NCBI RefSeq assembly: GCF_947504225.1
Contig: NZ_CANNGT010000002.1
Location: 186,001-250,000, forward strand
DNA length: 64,000 bases
Direction of reading: 5' to 3'
DNA from: Brumimicrobium ulvae
GTDB lineage: Bacteria > Bacteroidota > Bacteroidia > Flavobacteriales_D > Crocinitomicaceae
Positions within the stretch are counted from its first letter, which is position 1. Every line of letters starts with the position of its first letter. Under the pieces are notes generated by a model. The model was not told the DNA's origin and did no database searches. It saw only the letters and a program-made list of their open reading frames with translations. Positions 1 through 9,329 of this stretch are shown here, piece after piece. The position numbers were made by a program, and so were the translations under genes.

Positions 1-1
1 A

Positions 2-682
2 CTACTTGAAACTGAGGGGTAGAACAAATCTTGATCTTACTTGCTTCCCTTCATTCATTGCAGGTTTCCAATTTTCCATCTCCCGAATTAAATGCGTTAA
101 ATCTCTTTTCAACTTATCTGAAATAACTCCTGTTATATTAATTTGTTCTGTGGTACCATTAATATTCACAACAAATTCAACGATGATATCTGCTTGTTTA
201 TAATTAGTTGAAATCACTAAAGGTGAATTTAACTTTTTACGAATTAACTTGTTTATGCCTTTTTCACCCCTTTTAAAGAAAGCAGACTTTTCAGGGTTCT
301 CAACAATATTAGAATCATCTTCTAAAATAAAATTGATTGGAATTTTGCACCGTGCTCTAACTAATTCGCCTTTATGAATAGCGGGAATCCAATTCGGCAT
401 TTCACCAATTACCCTGATTGCTTCTTTATCTATTTCACGTGAAACACCACTTAAAACTTTGATCTGCTCCAATGAACCATCTTTGTTTACCACAAACTCT
501 AAAACAACTTGACCATAATCGCCTAGTTCCATTGATATTTCAGGGTATTCGATGTTATCCATTAAGAATTCTTTCATTGCCTCCACTCCACCAGGAAATT
601 CAGCATTTCTTTCAGACACTGGTTTTTTTTGAGAAAAAATAAAAAATGGTAGAAGACAAAAAAGAATAAAAACAGATTTCAA
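2..682 (-). CDS. Exported protein with two TonB C-terminal domains
   Basis: This 226-residue protein starts with a signal peptide ending near FSQ. A TonB C-terminal-like domain follows at about residues 28-118, with the family hallmarks FPGG, a central IxVxxDGS-type strand (VVNKDGSLEQIKVLSG), and MPNWIPA near its end. A second, more divergent copy (about 145-226, MENWKPA) looks like an internal duplication. The usual TonB transmembrane anchor and proline-rich linker are missing, so energy transduction to outer-membrane receptors is doubtful; a periplasmic accessory role is inference. It is the last of five related genes in a row. A parS-like sequence lies inside the coding region at 431-446. 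The stop codon is almost at the window edge. Confidence 0.75.
   Translation of the reverse strand: MKSVFILFCLLPFFIFSQKKPVSERNAEFPGGVEAMKEFLMDNIEYPEISMELGDYGQVVLEFVVNKDGSLEQIKVLSGVSREIDKEAIRVIGEMPNWIPAIHKGELVRARCKIPINFILEDDSNIVENPEKSAFFKRGEKGINKLIRKKLNSPLVISTNYKQADIIVEFVVNINGTTEQINITGVISDKLKRDLTHLIREMENWKPAMNEGKQVRSRFVLPLSFK
431..446. promoter_or_regulatory. parS-like site (15 of 16) inside a TonB-C gene
   Basis: TATTTCACGTGAAACA differs from the parS consensus at position 2 only. It is about 7 kb from the main cluster and lies in the coding sequence of the first TonB-C gene of the window (residues SREI/V region). Confidence 0.65.
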
Positions 683-732
683 AATAATATTTTTTGTAGT
701 GTTGTATGCTTCAAATATAGATAAAAAATTTA

Positions 733-1113
733 TTAAAAATGTATCGAGAAGGGCAATAAAGCCCTAGACCTTACCTTTTTTCCCTCAACTTCTGCGGGAA
801 TCCAATTCGGCATGTTTTTTACTAATTCAATGTATGCATTGTCTAAATCTTTAAGACCTTCTTTTCTAACTATTACTTGTTCAATTGAGCCATCAATATT
901 GATAATAAATTCAACAAATATTCTTCCATTTGGAACAGTTTCAAATTCAATTTTTGGGTACTCTAAATTATCAATAATGAATCTCTTCATTTCAGTTGGC
1001 CCTCCAGGAAATTCAGCTTCAATGTCAGGATAAAGTACAATTGTTGTATCGATTTCTTCTTGCGAAAAGAGCAAAAATGGAATCAGGAGGTAAAAAATTA
1101 ATATTGTTTTCAT
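733..1113 (-). CDS. Small exported TonB C-terminal-domain protein
   Basis: This is a 126-residue protein with a hydrophobic signal peptide (cleavage expected near LFSQ) and then a single TonB-C-like domain carrying FPGGPTEMKRF, a FIINIDGSIEQVIV strand and MPNWIPAEV. It is the second of the five-member minus-strand array and is about 50 bp from its neighbour. It has no N-terminal membrane anchor or Pro-rich spacer, so it differs from classical TonB. The family is known mostly for contacting TonB boxes of outer-membrane receptors; the role of these short forms is unknown. Confidence 0.72.
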   Translation of the reverse strand: MKTILIFYLLIPFLLFSQEEIDTTIVLYPDIEAEFPGGPTEMKRFIIDNLEYPKIEFETVPNGRIFVEFIINIDGSIEQVIVRKEGLKDLDNAYIELVKNMPNWIPAEVEGKKVRSRALLPFSIHF

Positions 1114-1141
1114 GACTGATAGTTAAAAAATGCGCATCAAA

Positions 1142-1543
1142 TTACTTCTCTTTCGAGAATTCAAATACAACTGGAATCCTACATTTTACATCTATTTTTT
1201 CTCCGTTCAATACTGCAGGAGTCCAATTCGGCATGCTTTTAACAAACCTAACAGCTTCTTCATCCAATTCGGCTGAAACGCCTCTGACAACTTCAACATC
1301 TTTGATTTCGCCTTCCTTGGTTACAATAAAATCGACATAAACTTTACCTTGATTTCCAAGTAATTCAGCTAGCTCTGGATATATTAAGTTCTCTTTGGTA
1401 AACTTTCTCATTTCATCATTACCACCCGGAAACATTGCATTAATTTCTGGAATATTGTTAGTCTTTTTCTCTGATGAGTTTGCTTTTTCCTGTGAGAAAA
1501 TAAAAAATGGCAGAATGAAGATGATTGCTAAACTTGTTTTCAT
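1142..1543 (-). CDS. Small exported TonB C-terminal-domain protein
   Basis: The open frame runs upstream to 1591, but the internal ATG at 1543 gives a clean signal peptide (MKTSLAIIFILPFFIFSQ), so I use that start; the mature part is about 115 residues. The TonB-C-like domain shows FPGGNDEMRKF, GNQGKVYVDFIVTKEGEI and MPNWTPAVLNGEKID. Pairing of VRGVSAELDEEAVRFV with the same stretch in its neighbours shows that the array arose by tandem duplication. No transmembrane anchor is present after the signal peptide. Function is not known beyond the fold. Confidence 0.72.
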   Translation of the reverse strand: MKTSLAIIFILPFFIFSQEKANSSEKKTNNIPEINAMFPGGNDEMRKFTKENLIYPELAELLGNQGKVYVDFIVTKEGEIKDVEVVRGVSAELDEEAVRFVKSMPNWTPAVLNGEKIDVKCRIPVVFEFSKEK

Positions 1544-1591
1544 GAGTAGTAAATGTTGAAATGTAAATTGGTGATAAATATAGAAAACCAA

Positions 1592-1975
1592 TCAATAAAG
1601 TCTAAAATTAACTGGAAAACGAACTATAGACTTCGCTTTTCCATCCTTATTCTCGGCGGGAATCCAATTCGGCATATTTTTTACGACTCTTAATAACTCT
1701 TCATCTAGCTCCTCCGATATTCCTTTTAAAATTTTTGGATTCTTTATTGAACCATCAGTATCCACTGTAATTTCAACGAAGGCTCTTCCGTAAGGTGATT
1801 CACTTGTAAGTGATTTGGGAAATTGAAAATTCTCCTTGATATATTTGTTCATTTCTTCCGATCCTCCTGCAAAAGAAGCTTCTGGATAATTAGACCAAAG
1901 CACAATAGCAGTGTCTTCTTCTTGAGAAAAAAGGAGGAAAGGGAGAATGAAAAAGAAAAGTAAAACTAATCTCAT
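1592..1975 (-). CDS. Small exported TonB C-terminal-domain protein
   Basis: This 127-residue protein begins with a signal peptide (hydrophobic core LVLLFFFILPFLLFSQ), followed by one TonB-C-like domain with FAGGSEEMNKY (FPGG degenerated to FAGG), TVDTDGSIKNPKILKG and MPNWIPAENKDG. It is only about 10 bp from the next gene upstream (1985-2344), which suggests cotranscription. It has the same overall architecture as its neighbours, with amino-acid identity concentrated at the ends of the domain. Role unknown. Confidence 0.72.
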   Translation of the reverse strand: MRLVLLFFFILPFLLFSQEEDTAIVLWSNYPEASFAGGSEEMNKYIKENFQFPKSLTSESPYGRAFVEITVDTDGSIKNPKILKGISEELDEELLRVVKNMPNWIPAENKDGKAKSIVRFPVNFRLY

Positions 1976-1984
1976 AACATAAAG

Positions 1985-2344
1985 TTATTGGAGCCTAAAA
2001 TGAATTGGTATAACAGCAAATACCTTTTCGGTATTATCTTCGGCCGGTATCCATTTGGGCATATTATTTATAAATCTAATGACCTCTTTGTTTATTTCAG
2101 CAGAAACTCCTCTTAAAATTTCAACATCTCCAATAAAGCCATCTGGATTTATGGAAAACCTAACATAAACAGTTCCAGAGTCTCCATTACTCATTGAAAT
2201 TTCAGGATAAATTAAATGCTCAGCTAAGTACTTTTTCATTGCTATTTCCCCACCAGGAAACATAGGAAGAGTTTCATTTTGCTTTTCTTGAGAAAAGACG
2301 AAGAAGGAAGCTGAAAGGAGCAGTATTAAAACAAGTTTCTTCAT
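1985..2344 (-). CDS. Small exported TonB C-terminal-domain protein, first of the array
   Basis: This is the first gene of the five-gene array in transcription order and encodes 119 residues. The signal peptide (MKKLVLILLLSASFFVFSQ) is followed by FPGGEIAMKKYL, a FSINPDGFIGDVEILRGVS strand pair and MPKWIPAEDN, typical of TonB C-terminal domains. The full TonB architecture (inner-membrane helix, Pro-rich linker) is absent. The likely promoter is in the 180 bp upstream; I see no clear TAnnTTTG element there. Whether these proteins act as partners or competitors of a real TonB is open. Confidence 0.72.
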   Translation of the reverse strand: MKKLVLILLLSASFFVFSQEKQNETLPMFPGGEIAMKKYLAEHLIYPEISMSNGDSGTVYVRFSINPDGFIGDVEILRGVSAEINKEVIRFINNMPKWIPAEDNTEKVFAVIPIHFRLQ

Positions 2345-2452
2345 TTATTAACTTCTGAAGTTATAATTCCTAGTTTAAATATACAAAAAGCATTGCAGAA
2401 TTGAAATCTTCTTTAAATGATAATTACCCTTGTGGTATCGGCGTTTTGCTTT

Positions 2453-2538
2453 GGATTTCGTGGGGACGGTTGCTTTGGATGAAGTACGGACGGTTTGCTA
2501 ACCGTCCTTACAGCAAATCGTCCCAACATCAAAATCCA
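2453..2538. repeat. Nested inverted repeat (REP-like) at the 3' end of the SNF2 gene
   Basis: The inner hairpin has a perfect 8-bp stem GGACGGTT / AACCGTCC (2488-2495 and 2500-2507) with loop TGCT, extendable to 2484-2511 with one mismatch. Outer sequences (GGATTTCGTGGGGACGG... against ...CGTCCCAACATCAAAATCC) are also imperfectly complementary, and TTGCTTTGGAT occurs twice. The outer right arm overlaps the last codons of the helicase gene. It could be a dispersed palindromic element or a transcription terminator for the helicase; no clear T-run follows. Confidence 0.5.
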
Positions 2539-5500
2539 AAAAACATCTCCACATCACCCTTATCAAACGATTTTTTCTCTTTATCCACACGAATCACATC
2601 CGCGGCAACGGTTTTCTTTTTGTCTTGCAATTGAACAATTTTCTCTTCTATCGTGTCTTTACAAATCATACGATATGCCATTACTTTTTTGTCTTGACCA
2701 ATTCTGTAACAGCGATCGATTGCCTGACTTTCTACGGCAGGGTTCCACCACGGGTCGATTAAATAGACATAATCTGCACCTGTGAGGTTCAAACCTGTTC
2801 CTCCAGCTTTTAAACTGATCAAAAAGACGCGAATCTTATCGTTATTTTGAAAGTTATTGACCTTTTCCTCACGATTACGGGTCTGACCATCCAAGTATTC
2901 AAAAACGATTCCTTCTTGCTCTAAACGGGCTTTAACGAGGTGCAGCATTCCAACGAATTGAGAAAAGACCAAAATCTTATGGTTATTTACTTTTTCGGTT
3001 AAATGACGCACCAATTCATCCAGTTTTGCCGATTCATTTCCGTAGTCTTTTTCTTTGTCGGCAAGAGCTGTTGAATTACAAATCTGACGCAATTTTGTTA
3101 ATCCTTGCAAAATATACATTTGCGATTTATTGATACCATCTTGTTCAATTTGCTCATTTAATTTTTGTCTGAAATACTCTTTGTAATAGTCATATACTTT
3201 CCGTTGGGCTTTTCCCATTTCGCAGTAAATCACCACTTCCGTTTTCGTTGGCAGTTCTTTGGCTACTTGCGTTTTTGTTCTGCGTAAAAGAAATGGATGA
3301 ATCATTCTGGCCAATAAATCAGAAGTGTATTCATCTTGATCTTTGTCAATAGCCTCTGAAAATGTGGATTTAAAATGCTTGATACTCCCAAAAATTCCTG
3401 GATTCAAAAAGCTAAACTGACTGTATAAATCGAAAGTATTGTTTTCAATGGGTGTTCCTGTTAACGCTAGTCTGTTCTTGCTTTTCAACAAACGAACCGC
3501 TTTAAACCGTTGAGATTGCGGATTTTTAATGGCTTGACTTTCATCCAAAATCACATAATTGTACTCAATTTTAATATGTGTTTCTATATCCTTGATCATA
3601 GAACCATAAGTTGTTAAGACTACATCATGTTTAGGGATTTCATTAACTAGTTCTGCTCTATTTGGACCGATAAAACTCAGTACTTTTAAACCTGGAGCGA
3701 ATTTTTCCAATTCAGCAAGCCAATTAAACATCAAAGAAGTTGGAGCGACAACCAAATGGGGCAGAGGAGAGCTGTCCTTTTTTGGTAAATTTTTCAGGTA
3801 TTGTATAAAAGCAATGGTTTGAAGCGTTTTTCCTAATCCCATATCGTCCGCTAAACAGCCTCCCAATTGATTTTCATGTAAGAAAACCAGCCAGTTTAGT
3901 CCTTCTTTTTGATAATCTCGCAAAGTGGCCTTAATTCCTTTTGGTTTCGGAATGGCTTTTAAATCTTTGAGATTTAACAAACGTTTTTTCTTCTCGTGTA
4001 ATTCTTGTAAAAATTTAGGTGTATTTGTTTCTTCTTCATACAATTCATCTATGATATTAAATTGAAAATTAGAAATCTCAATCTTGTCCTTCTTTACATT
4101 TCCAAGTTTGAAATACTTCTTATACTTTTCAATCCATTCTTTCGGTAATATTCCAACAGTTCCATCCTTCAATTCAACGTAATTCGTTTGCTTAATTATG
4201 GATTTTTGAATTTGTTTTAAGTCCGCAGTTTGACCACCAAAATCAACCTTTATATCCATGTCAAACCAGTCAGTGCCAGAGCTTAAGCCAATAGAAAAAG
4301 AAGGTTTGTTTAAATTGTATTTGATTGATTTTAAATTGTTTAGCCCGAATATTCGTATTTTTTTATTCTTTAACTTATCTAAGGTTTCCATCAACCACAT
4401 AGATTCTAAAGCCTCTTCAACCGTTAAATAAAAATAGTTTGATTGTCGTTCAAACTGCGGATGCAGCGCTTTAAATTCAGCTAAAAATTCAGCTTCAAAA
4501 TCTTCGTCTCGTTCTTTATAAGTTAAGGCCTTTTTATTCTCCCATAATTTTTCTTTAGTTCCAGGAGAAACCAGGGATTCATCATATTTGACAAGGGGTT
4601 GCAAAACGACGTATTGTCCCTCCTCATCCGACAAATAAACGTGTTTTTCAATTTCAGCCTCCTCTTGCATTTTAGCAGCTTTTATCCCCGAAAAATCAAC
4701 CTCAAAAACCCGAGATAAAGGTTCAATTACGGAATTCATAAGGTCATCTATCCCTTTGTGAACAACATTCATTTGAGGTTTCTCCATTGCTTTTAAAATA
4801 GAGAAAGCAATTTCTGCGTTTTTAAAAGGAAAAAAGAATTCATTGAATGCAATTCCGAAAGGAGCAATCAACAATTTATTAGAAGAAACACTATAGGTTT
4901 GATTTTCAATTCTAATTTTAAAATCGAGCTGATAGAAGGGTTTTTTGTCGGTAATTTTTAAAACAGGCCCTACTTCATCCTTTCTTATTGTTAATTCAGT
5001 ACAATGTTTTTTAACGAAAGACTTATGTCCTTTATGAAGGTATATAGTTTGCTCAGGATTACTTTCTACAATAGCAGAGAACATTTTTATCTGTTCTTTT
5101 ACCACATCAATTCTATAGTTTAAATGGCGGTTATTACTATGATTTTCAGATAGTTGAATCCCATTTAAAATCAAATCTTTGTATCGGTTCTTATCAACTT
5201 GTGACAAGGCATCAGCAAAATTATAGTCAGAAATCACCTTAAACTTAGTGTTCACTTTTGTATTGGTTTTATCCATTTTCCCCATAAAAGGGAACACCTC
5301 TTTAATTCTATTTTTAGATTTTTCTAAACCAATAGCTACTCCATAGACCGCGTTGTCTTCTGAATGTTCTGGAAGAAAAAACTCCTTTCTATCCTCCTTA
5401 AAAAGTCCGAATAAAGAATCATTGGAGCCCACAATGTTGCTAATTTTCTCTTTCATCTTAACGCCACTAGTAGAGATTTCCATTTCAAAAATATCTTCGA

Positions 5501-6203
5501 ATTCCAGAAGTCCATCAAACTCTGAACTATTCATTGTCCTTTGTTTAAAGCGTTCTTCAAAATTCTCTGTGAAATAATCTTTACCGAATTTCTTAAAGAA
5601 TTCTTTAAGAAAAACCATCTTATGGGAACAATTTGTCATTGTTTTACAGGAACACTTTAACGCCAAAAGATCATTGGCTCTATTGTACGTCATCGATAGC
5701 TTATAATCGTCACGGTAATCTTGATAAACCCCTTCAATTCTATTTTTACTAATTGAAGTAAAAGTAAGGGGACTATAATAGTTCGTTCTGGAAGAAAATT
5801 CCATTTTATTGAGTTCATCTACATCAATAATTCCGTGATCATGTGGGATGGTTGTAGTAGGGGAGATGAAGGTTTTTTTTTCAATCATTCTAATTAACTC
5901 AATGTCTTCACTTTCTATTAATTCAATTAACTTATTGAGTGAAGCCACCTGATGTTTACAAATTCCAGCACCATTATAAGGGCAGGAACATGAAGATTTG
6001 ATGTTATAATAATTATGTAAATCCAAGAATACATCATAGGGATCAATTTGTGACCCACTGCATTCAAACAATAACTTGTTGGCGTTATTAGAGATAAGCG
6101 ATGGATAATATCCAAAAGCTCTTCCAATAACTTCAAATCGTGCATTCTTATTAATATACTGCCTCAGTTGATCAATTATGATTTCATTTTGACTTAACAT
6201 CAA
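2529..6203 (-). CDS. SNF2-family helicase with two SWIM zinc fingers
   Basis: This is a 1224-residue DEAD/H SNF2 ATPase. The N-terminal part has two SWIM fingers: C72, C74, C82, H84 and C184, C186, C192, H194 (CxC-x(n)-CxH). The C-terminal half carries motor motifs: Walker A LADDMGLGKTLQT (near residue 785), DESQ in place of DEAH (near 885), LTGTPIENN, and in the second RecA lobe LKAGGTGLNLTGADYV and DRCYRIGQDK. SWI2/SNF2 proteins of this kind are ATP-driven DNA or RNA-polymerase translocases; a RapA/HepA-like recycling role is possible but not shown. It stands alone between the TonB array and the mnmG operon. Start: first ATG of MMLSQNE. Confidence 0.88.
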   Translation of the reverse strand: MMLSQNEIIIDQLRQYINKNARFEVIGRAFGYYPSLISNNANKLLFECSGSQIDPYDVFLDLHNYYNIKSSCSCPYNGAGICKHQVASLNKLIELIESEDIELIRMIEKKTFISPTTTIPHDHGIIDVDELNKMEFSSRTNYYSPLTFTSISKNRIEGVYQDYRDDYKLSMTYNRANDLLALKCSCKTMTNCSHKMVFLKEFFKKFGKDYFTENFEERFKQRTMNSSEFDGLLEFEDIFEMEISTSGVKMKEKISNIVGSNDSLFGLFKEDRKEFFLPEHSEDNAVYGVAIGLEKSKNRIKEVFPFMGKMDKTNTKVNTKFKVISDYNFADALSQVDKNRYKDLILNGIQLSENHSNNRHLNYRIDVVKEQIKMFSAIVESNPEQTIYLHKGHKSFVKKHCTELTIRKDEVGPVLKITDKKPFYQLDFKIRIENQTYSVSSNKLLIAPFGIAFNEFFFPFKNAEIAFSILKAMEKPQMNVVHKGIDDLMNSVIEPLSRVFEVDFSGIKAAKMQEEAEIEKHVYLSDEEGQYVVLQPLVKYDESLVSPGTKEKLWENKKALTYKERDEDFEAEFLAEFKALHPQFERQSNYFYLTVEEALESMWLMETLDKLKNKKIRIFGLNNLKSIKYNLNKPSFSIGLSSGTDWFDMDIKVDFGGQTADLKQIQKSIIKQTNYVELKDGTVGILPKEWIEKYKKYFKLGNVKKDKIEISNFQFNIIDELYEEETNTPKFLQELHEKKKRLLNLKDLKAIPKPKGIKATLRDYQKEGLNWLVFLHENQLGGCLADDMGLGKTLQTIAFIQYLKNLPKKDSSPLPHLVVAPTSLMFNWLAELEKFAPGLKVLSFIGPNRAELVNEIPKHDVVLTTYGSMIKDIETHIKIEYNYVILDESQAIKNPQSQRFKAVRLLKSKNRLALTGTPIENNTFDLYSQFSFLNPGIFGSIKHFKSTFSEAIDKDQDEYTSDLLARMIHPFLLRRTKTQVAKELPTKTEVVIYCEMGKAQRKVYDYYKEYFRQKLNEQIEQDGINKSQMYILQGLTKLRQICNSTALADKEKDYGNESAKLDELVRHLTEKVNNHKILVFSQFVGMLHLVKARLEQEGIVFEYLDGQTRNREEKVNNFQNNDKIRVFLISLKAGGTGLNLTGADYVYLIDPWWNPAVESQAIDRCYRIGQDKKVMAYRMICKDTIEEKIVQLQDKKKTVAADVIRVDKEKKSFDKGDVEMFFGF

Positions 6204-6279
6204 TTTTTAAAATTTAAAATATTAATGATATAGAAGATAGGTTGAGTATATAGTAATTTTAAAACCATAAAATAATGTT

Positions 6280-6287
6280 CAAAGGTA
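6280..6287 (-). promoter_or_regulatory. Putative -7 element of the helicase gene
   Basis: Read on the minus strand the sequence is TACCTTTG, matching the Bacteroidota -7 consensus TAnnTTTG. It is about 77 bp upstream of the ATG at 6203. No good -33 TTG is found at the usual distance, so confidence is moderate. Confidence 0.4.
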
Positions 6288-6464
6288 CAAATTGAATTTT
6301 GGAGTCTGATGAGGCAAGCCTCAAAAAGTTAAGTTAAGCATCTAATTTTTCAAAAAAGAGAGAAAAACCCAAAAAAAACACCCATCAAAAATCTCTGATC
6401 TCCATTTTTTAAACACCAACCTTCAGAACAAACAAAAAACACGCTAAAAACAGCCTTAAAATGC

Positions 6465-6490
6465 AAAAACCAAGCTCGCGCTTGGTTTTT
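6465..6490 (-). terminator. Hairpin terminator after the methyltransferase gene
   Basis: A perfect 11-bp stem AAAAACCAAGC / GCTTGGTTTTT closes a TCGC loop. The A- and T-tracts at its edges make it usable in both directions. It sits 60 bp beyond the stop codon at 6550 and closes the operon running from 13546. Confidence 0.75.
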
Positions 6491-6549
6491 TAACATCATA
6501 TTTTCTTTAATGGATCTCAAAAAATATAATTTCAAAAAATGGATAATTT

Positions 6550-7425
6550 TTAATTCCTTTTTTCAAAAACATACACTTGACTTGAGTAACCATATTTTTT
6601 CGCTTTTCGATTAGAGATAAATCCACGTATCACTCCAAGCAATGCTATTCTTTTTTTATATTTTTCAGAAAGCATAGAGACATAGTACGCATCGTATTTC
6701 ATAGGAATGACTTTTTTAAGATCAAAGTCAAAATCTAAAAGCAATCTTGAAATATCGTTTTGTTTAAAATGGTAGAGGTGACGAGGCACATCATAGGCTG
6801 CCCAATACTCTTTATAGAATCTTGCATCATGAGCATTCATATTCGGAACAGCAATAAATAACTTTCCTCCGGTTCTTAGAATATCATTGATTCTTTGCAC
6901 ATCTTTTCTAAGATCATAAACATGCTCTAAGACGTGCCACATAGTAACAACGTCAAAACTATCCTTTTCAATATTGTACAATTCCTCTTGTGAACTACTG
7001 CGTACTTCATTGTTTTTATGCGCATAATCTCTAGCGTCTGCATCGGGCTCTAAACCTATTCCTTTAAATCCTTTTTTATTTACGGCTTTTAGAAAATGAC
7101 CGGTTCCAGACCCTATATCTAACAATTCTCTTCCATCAGTAGCGTTTTTAATCCACTTGACTTTTTGTTTTAAAGTGATTCCCCGTACAATATTATAGAG
7201 GTAGTTAATCAGTCCTTTATTACTAGAGCTATGAGAAATGTAATCTTCAGATTTATAGTACTGACCAATCTTTTCTGCTGCTGGAATAGGATTGGTAAAA
7301 TGAAAACCACAAGAATCACATTCAACAATATTGAATTTTTCTTTGGTAATCATATGGTCTGTTACTTCTAAAAAAGGACTAAAATCGTTCTTTTCACAAA
7401 CCGGACAACTTTTAATGGAATTCAT
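6550..7425 (-). CDS. Class I SAM-dependent methyltransferase with N-terminal zinc ribbon
   Basis: This 291-residue protein begins with a four-cysteine ribbon (C7, C10, C36, C39: CPVC and CDSC). A Rossmann methyltransferase follows, with motif I LLDIGSGTGHFLKAV, an acidic residue ending beta-2 (GLEPDADA) and WHVLEHVYD. The ribbon-plus-methyltransferase layout is known from sugar C-methyltransferases and from bacterial regulators; substrate unknown. It is the last gene of the mnmG operon, 30 bp after mnmG, and that gap holds a parS-like site (7442-7457). Followed by a strong terminator. Confidence 0.82.
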   Translation of the reverse strand: MNSIKSCPVCEKNDFSPFLEVTDHMITKEKFNIVECDSCGFHFTNPIPAAEKIGQYYKSEDYISHSSSNKGLINYLYNIVRGITLKQKVKWIKNATDGRELLDIGSGTGHFLKAVNKKGFKGIGLEPDADARDYAHKNNEVRSSSQEELYNIEKDSFDVVTMWHVLEHVYDLRKDVQRINDILRTGGKLFIAVPNMNAHDARFYKEYWAAYDVPRHLYHFKQNDISRLLLDFDFDLKKVIPMKYDAYYVSMLSEKYKKRIALLGVIRGFISNRKAKKYGYSSQVYVFEKRN

Positions 7426-7441
7426 TTTCTATGATTTAAAC

Positions 7442-7457
7442 TGTTTCACGTGAAACT
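7442..7457. promoter_or_regulatory. parS-like centromere site (15 of 16)
   Basis: TGTTTCACGTGAAACT differs from the parS consensus TGTTTCACGTGAAACA only in the last base. It lies in the short gap between mnmG and the methyltransferase gene. ParB (Spo0J) is known to bind this palindrome. Confidence 0.8.
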
Positions 7458-9321
7458 ATCGTCCCAAATATATCAAAAGAACATTCACATCACTAGGAGA
7501 AACTCCACTAATACGTGAAGCTTGTCCAATTGTTTTTGGAGAAATTTCTGAGAGTTTGTTCACAGCTTCGGAAGACAAACTACTTAGCTTAGAAAATTCG
7601 ATATCTTCTGGAATTGTAACATCTTCTAAACGGTTTAACTTATTTGCAACATCCTGTTCCCGGCTAATGTACCCATCGTATTTAAGCTGAATTTCGGCTT
7701 GTTCTAAAACTTCTTTAGAAAGTCCATCTGTTAGTTCACGAAGCTTCGAACTCATTTTCAACATTTGTTTCATTCCAAGATTTGGTCGCGTAATGAGTTG
7801 AGTCAACTTTACTTGTTGTTTAATAGGCGAGGAACCATGTTCTTCTAATACAGGATTTGCTTCATCAGGTGTTACACCAGTTTTTAGTAACTTCTTTTTT
7901 ACATATTCGATATCGTTTATCTTCTGCTTCACCTTTTCCATACGTTCATGACCTATCATTCCGATAGCGTGAGCGATAGGAGAAAGTCTTAAATCGGCAT
8001 TATCTTGACGTAATAATATCCTATACTCCGCACGAGAAGTAAACATTCTATACGGCTCTTCCGTTCCTTTTGTGATTAAATCATCGATTAGCACGGCAAT
8101 ATATGCATCTGAGCGATTTAAAGTAAACACCTCTTTACCTTGAACTTTACGGGCGGCATTAATACCAGCCATCAAACCTTGACAAGCTGCTTCTTCGTAT
8201 CCCGTTGTTCCATTAATTTGACCCGCAAAATACAATCCTGAAATCAACTTTGTTTCTAAAGTATGTTTTAATTGAGTAGGAGGGAAGTAATCATACTCTA
8301 TGGCATAACCTGGTCTAAACATCTTTACTTTCTCGAAGCCAGGAATTGTTTTTAAAGCTTCCATTTGCACCTCTTCAGGTAGACTTGTACTGAAACCGTT
8401 TACATATATTTCTATGGTATTCCATCCTTCTGGTTCAACAAAAATTTGGTGACGTTCACGTTCGGCAAAACGCGATATTTTATCTTCAATACTCGGACAG
8501 TAACGCGGACCTTTAGATTTAATCGCTCCATTAAACATTGGACTACGATCAAAACCAGTTCTTAGAATATCATGCGTTTTTTGATTGGTATAAGTAACAT
8601 GACAAGGTCGTTGAGTCGTTAAGGCTTCAGTTTCATCAGTAAAACTAAACTTACTGGTTATTTCATCACCGCCCTGTAATTCCATTTTAGAATAATCAAG
8701 AGACCTTCCATCTACACGTGGTGGAGTTCCTGTTTTCATTCTTCCAGATTCAAAACCTAACTGAACTAAATCTTCAGTAATTCCTGTTGATGCACCTTCT
8801 CCAGCACGACCTCCTCCATATTGTTTCTCACCTAAATGAATAACGCCATTTAAGAAAGTACCACTGGTTAAGATTACAGTTTTACCTGTAATCTCCATAC
8901 CCATTCTGGTTTTAACACCCGTCACAACACCATCCTTTGTTGTTATACCCACAACCATATCTTGCCAAAAATCAACATTTGGATTAGACTCCAACATCAA
9001 CCTCCATTCCTCAGCAAAACGCATACGGTCATTTTGTGTACGTGGAGACCACATCGCAGGACCCTTACTCATATTTAACATACGGAATTGAATAGCGGTT
9101 TTATCTGAAACAATTCCAGACCCACCTCCCAAAGCATCAATTTCTCGTAAAATCTGCCCTTTTGCCACACCTCCCATTGCAGGATTACAAGACATTTGGG
9201 CAATAGTATTCATATTCATTGTAACTACAAGGGTGGAAGCACCAAGCTTCCCAGCTGAATTTGCGGCTTCACAACCTGCATGTCCAGCACCTACAACAAT
9301 AACATCATAATCTCTCAGCAT
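7456..9321 (-). CDS. mnmG: tRNA uridine-5-carboxymethylaminomethyl modification enzyme MnmG (GidA)
   Basis: This 621-residue protein has the full family layout. It starts with an FAD dinucleotide-binding motif ([18 protein letters not shown]) and the diagnostic [31 protein letters not shown] and GTPPRVD follow mid-protein, and the C-terminal helical domain contains the ISREQD-type signature ([15 protein letters not shown]). With MnmE it installs the cmnm5 group on U34 of several tRNAs. It is fourth in the operon, between ybeY and the methyltransferase. The genome convention of gidA near the replication origin fits the parS sites on both sides of it. Confidence 0.97.
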   Translation of the reverse strand: MLRDYDVIVVGAGHAGCEAANSAGKLGASTLVVTMNMNTIAQMSCNPAMGGVAKGQILREIDALGGGSGIVSDKTAIQFRMLNMSKGPAMWSPRTQNDRMRFAEEWRLMLESNPNVDFWQDMVVGITTKDGVVTGVKTRMGMEITGKTVILTSGTFLNGVIHLGEKQYGGGRAGEGASTGITEDLVQLGFESGRMKTGTPPRVDGRSLDYSKMELQGGDEITSKFSFTDETEALTTQRPCHVTYTNQKTHDILRTGFDRSPMFNGAIKSKGPRYCPSIEDKISRFAERERHQIFVEPEGWNTIEIYVNGFSTSLPEEVQMEALKTIPGFEKVKMFRPGYAIEYDYFPPTQLKHTLETKLISGLYFAGQINGTTGYEEAACQGLMAGINAARKVQGKEVFTLNRSDAYIAVLIDDLITKGTEEPYRMFTSRAEYRILLRQDNADLRLSPIAHAIGMIGHERMEKVKQKINDIEYVKKKLLKTGVTPDEANPVLEEHGSSPIKQQVKLTQLITRPNLGMKQMLKMSSKLRELTDGLSKEVLEQAEIQLKYDGYISREQDVANKLNRLEDVTIPEDIEFSKLSSLSSEAVNKLSEISPKTIGQASRISGVSPSDVNVLLIYLGR

Positions 9322-9329
9322 AACACATT

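Larger units (their letters stand above)
6204..6549. other. Intergenic region between the helicase and the methyltransferase
   Basis: No convincing gene is present; a 61-codon minus-strand frame here is lysine/phenylalanine-rich, low-complexity and looks spurious. The region holds a -7 element for the helicase (6280-6287) and a strong hairpin terminator (6465-6490) for the operon that ends at 6550. Confidence 0.6.

Noticed and set aside
2581..2589. TTATCCACA, a perfect DnaA box
   Set aside because: It is a single box inside the helicase coding sequence with no other boxes around it, so it does not mark an origin.
6350..6535. 61-codon minus-strand frame
   Set aside because: Low complexity, no domain, and it contains the terminator hairpin at 6465-6490.
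8715..8720. CACGTG core as a further parS site
   Set aside because: Flanking bases (CTACACGTGGTG) do not fit the 16-bp consensus; the same holds for the ACACGTGT at 54053-54060.
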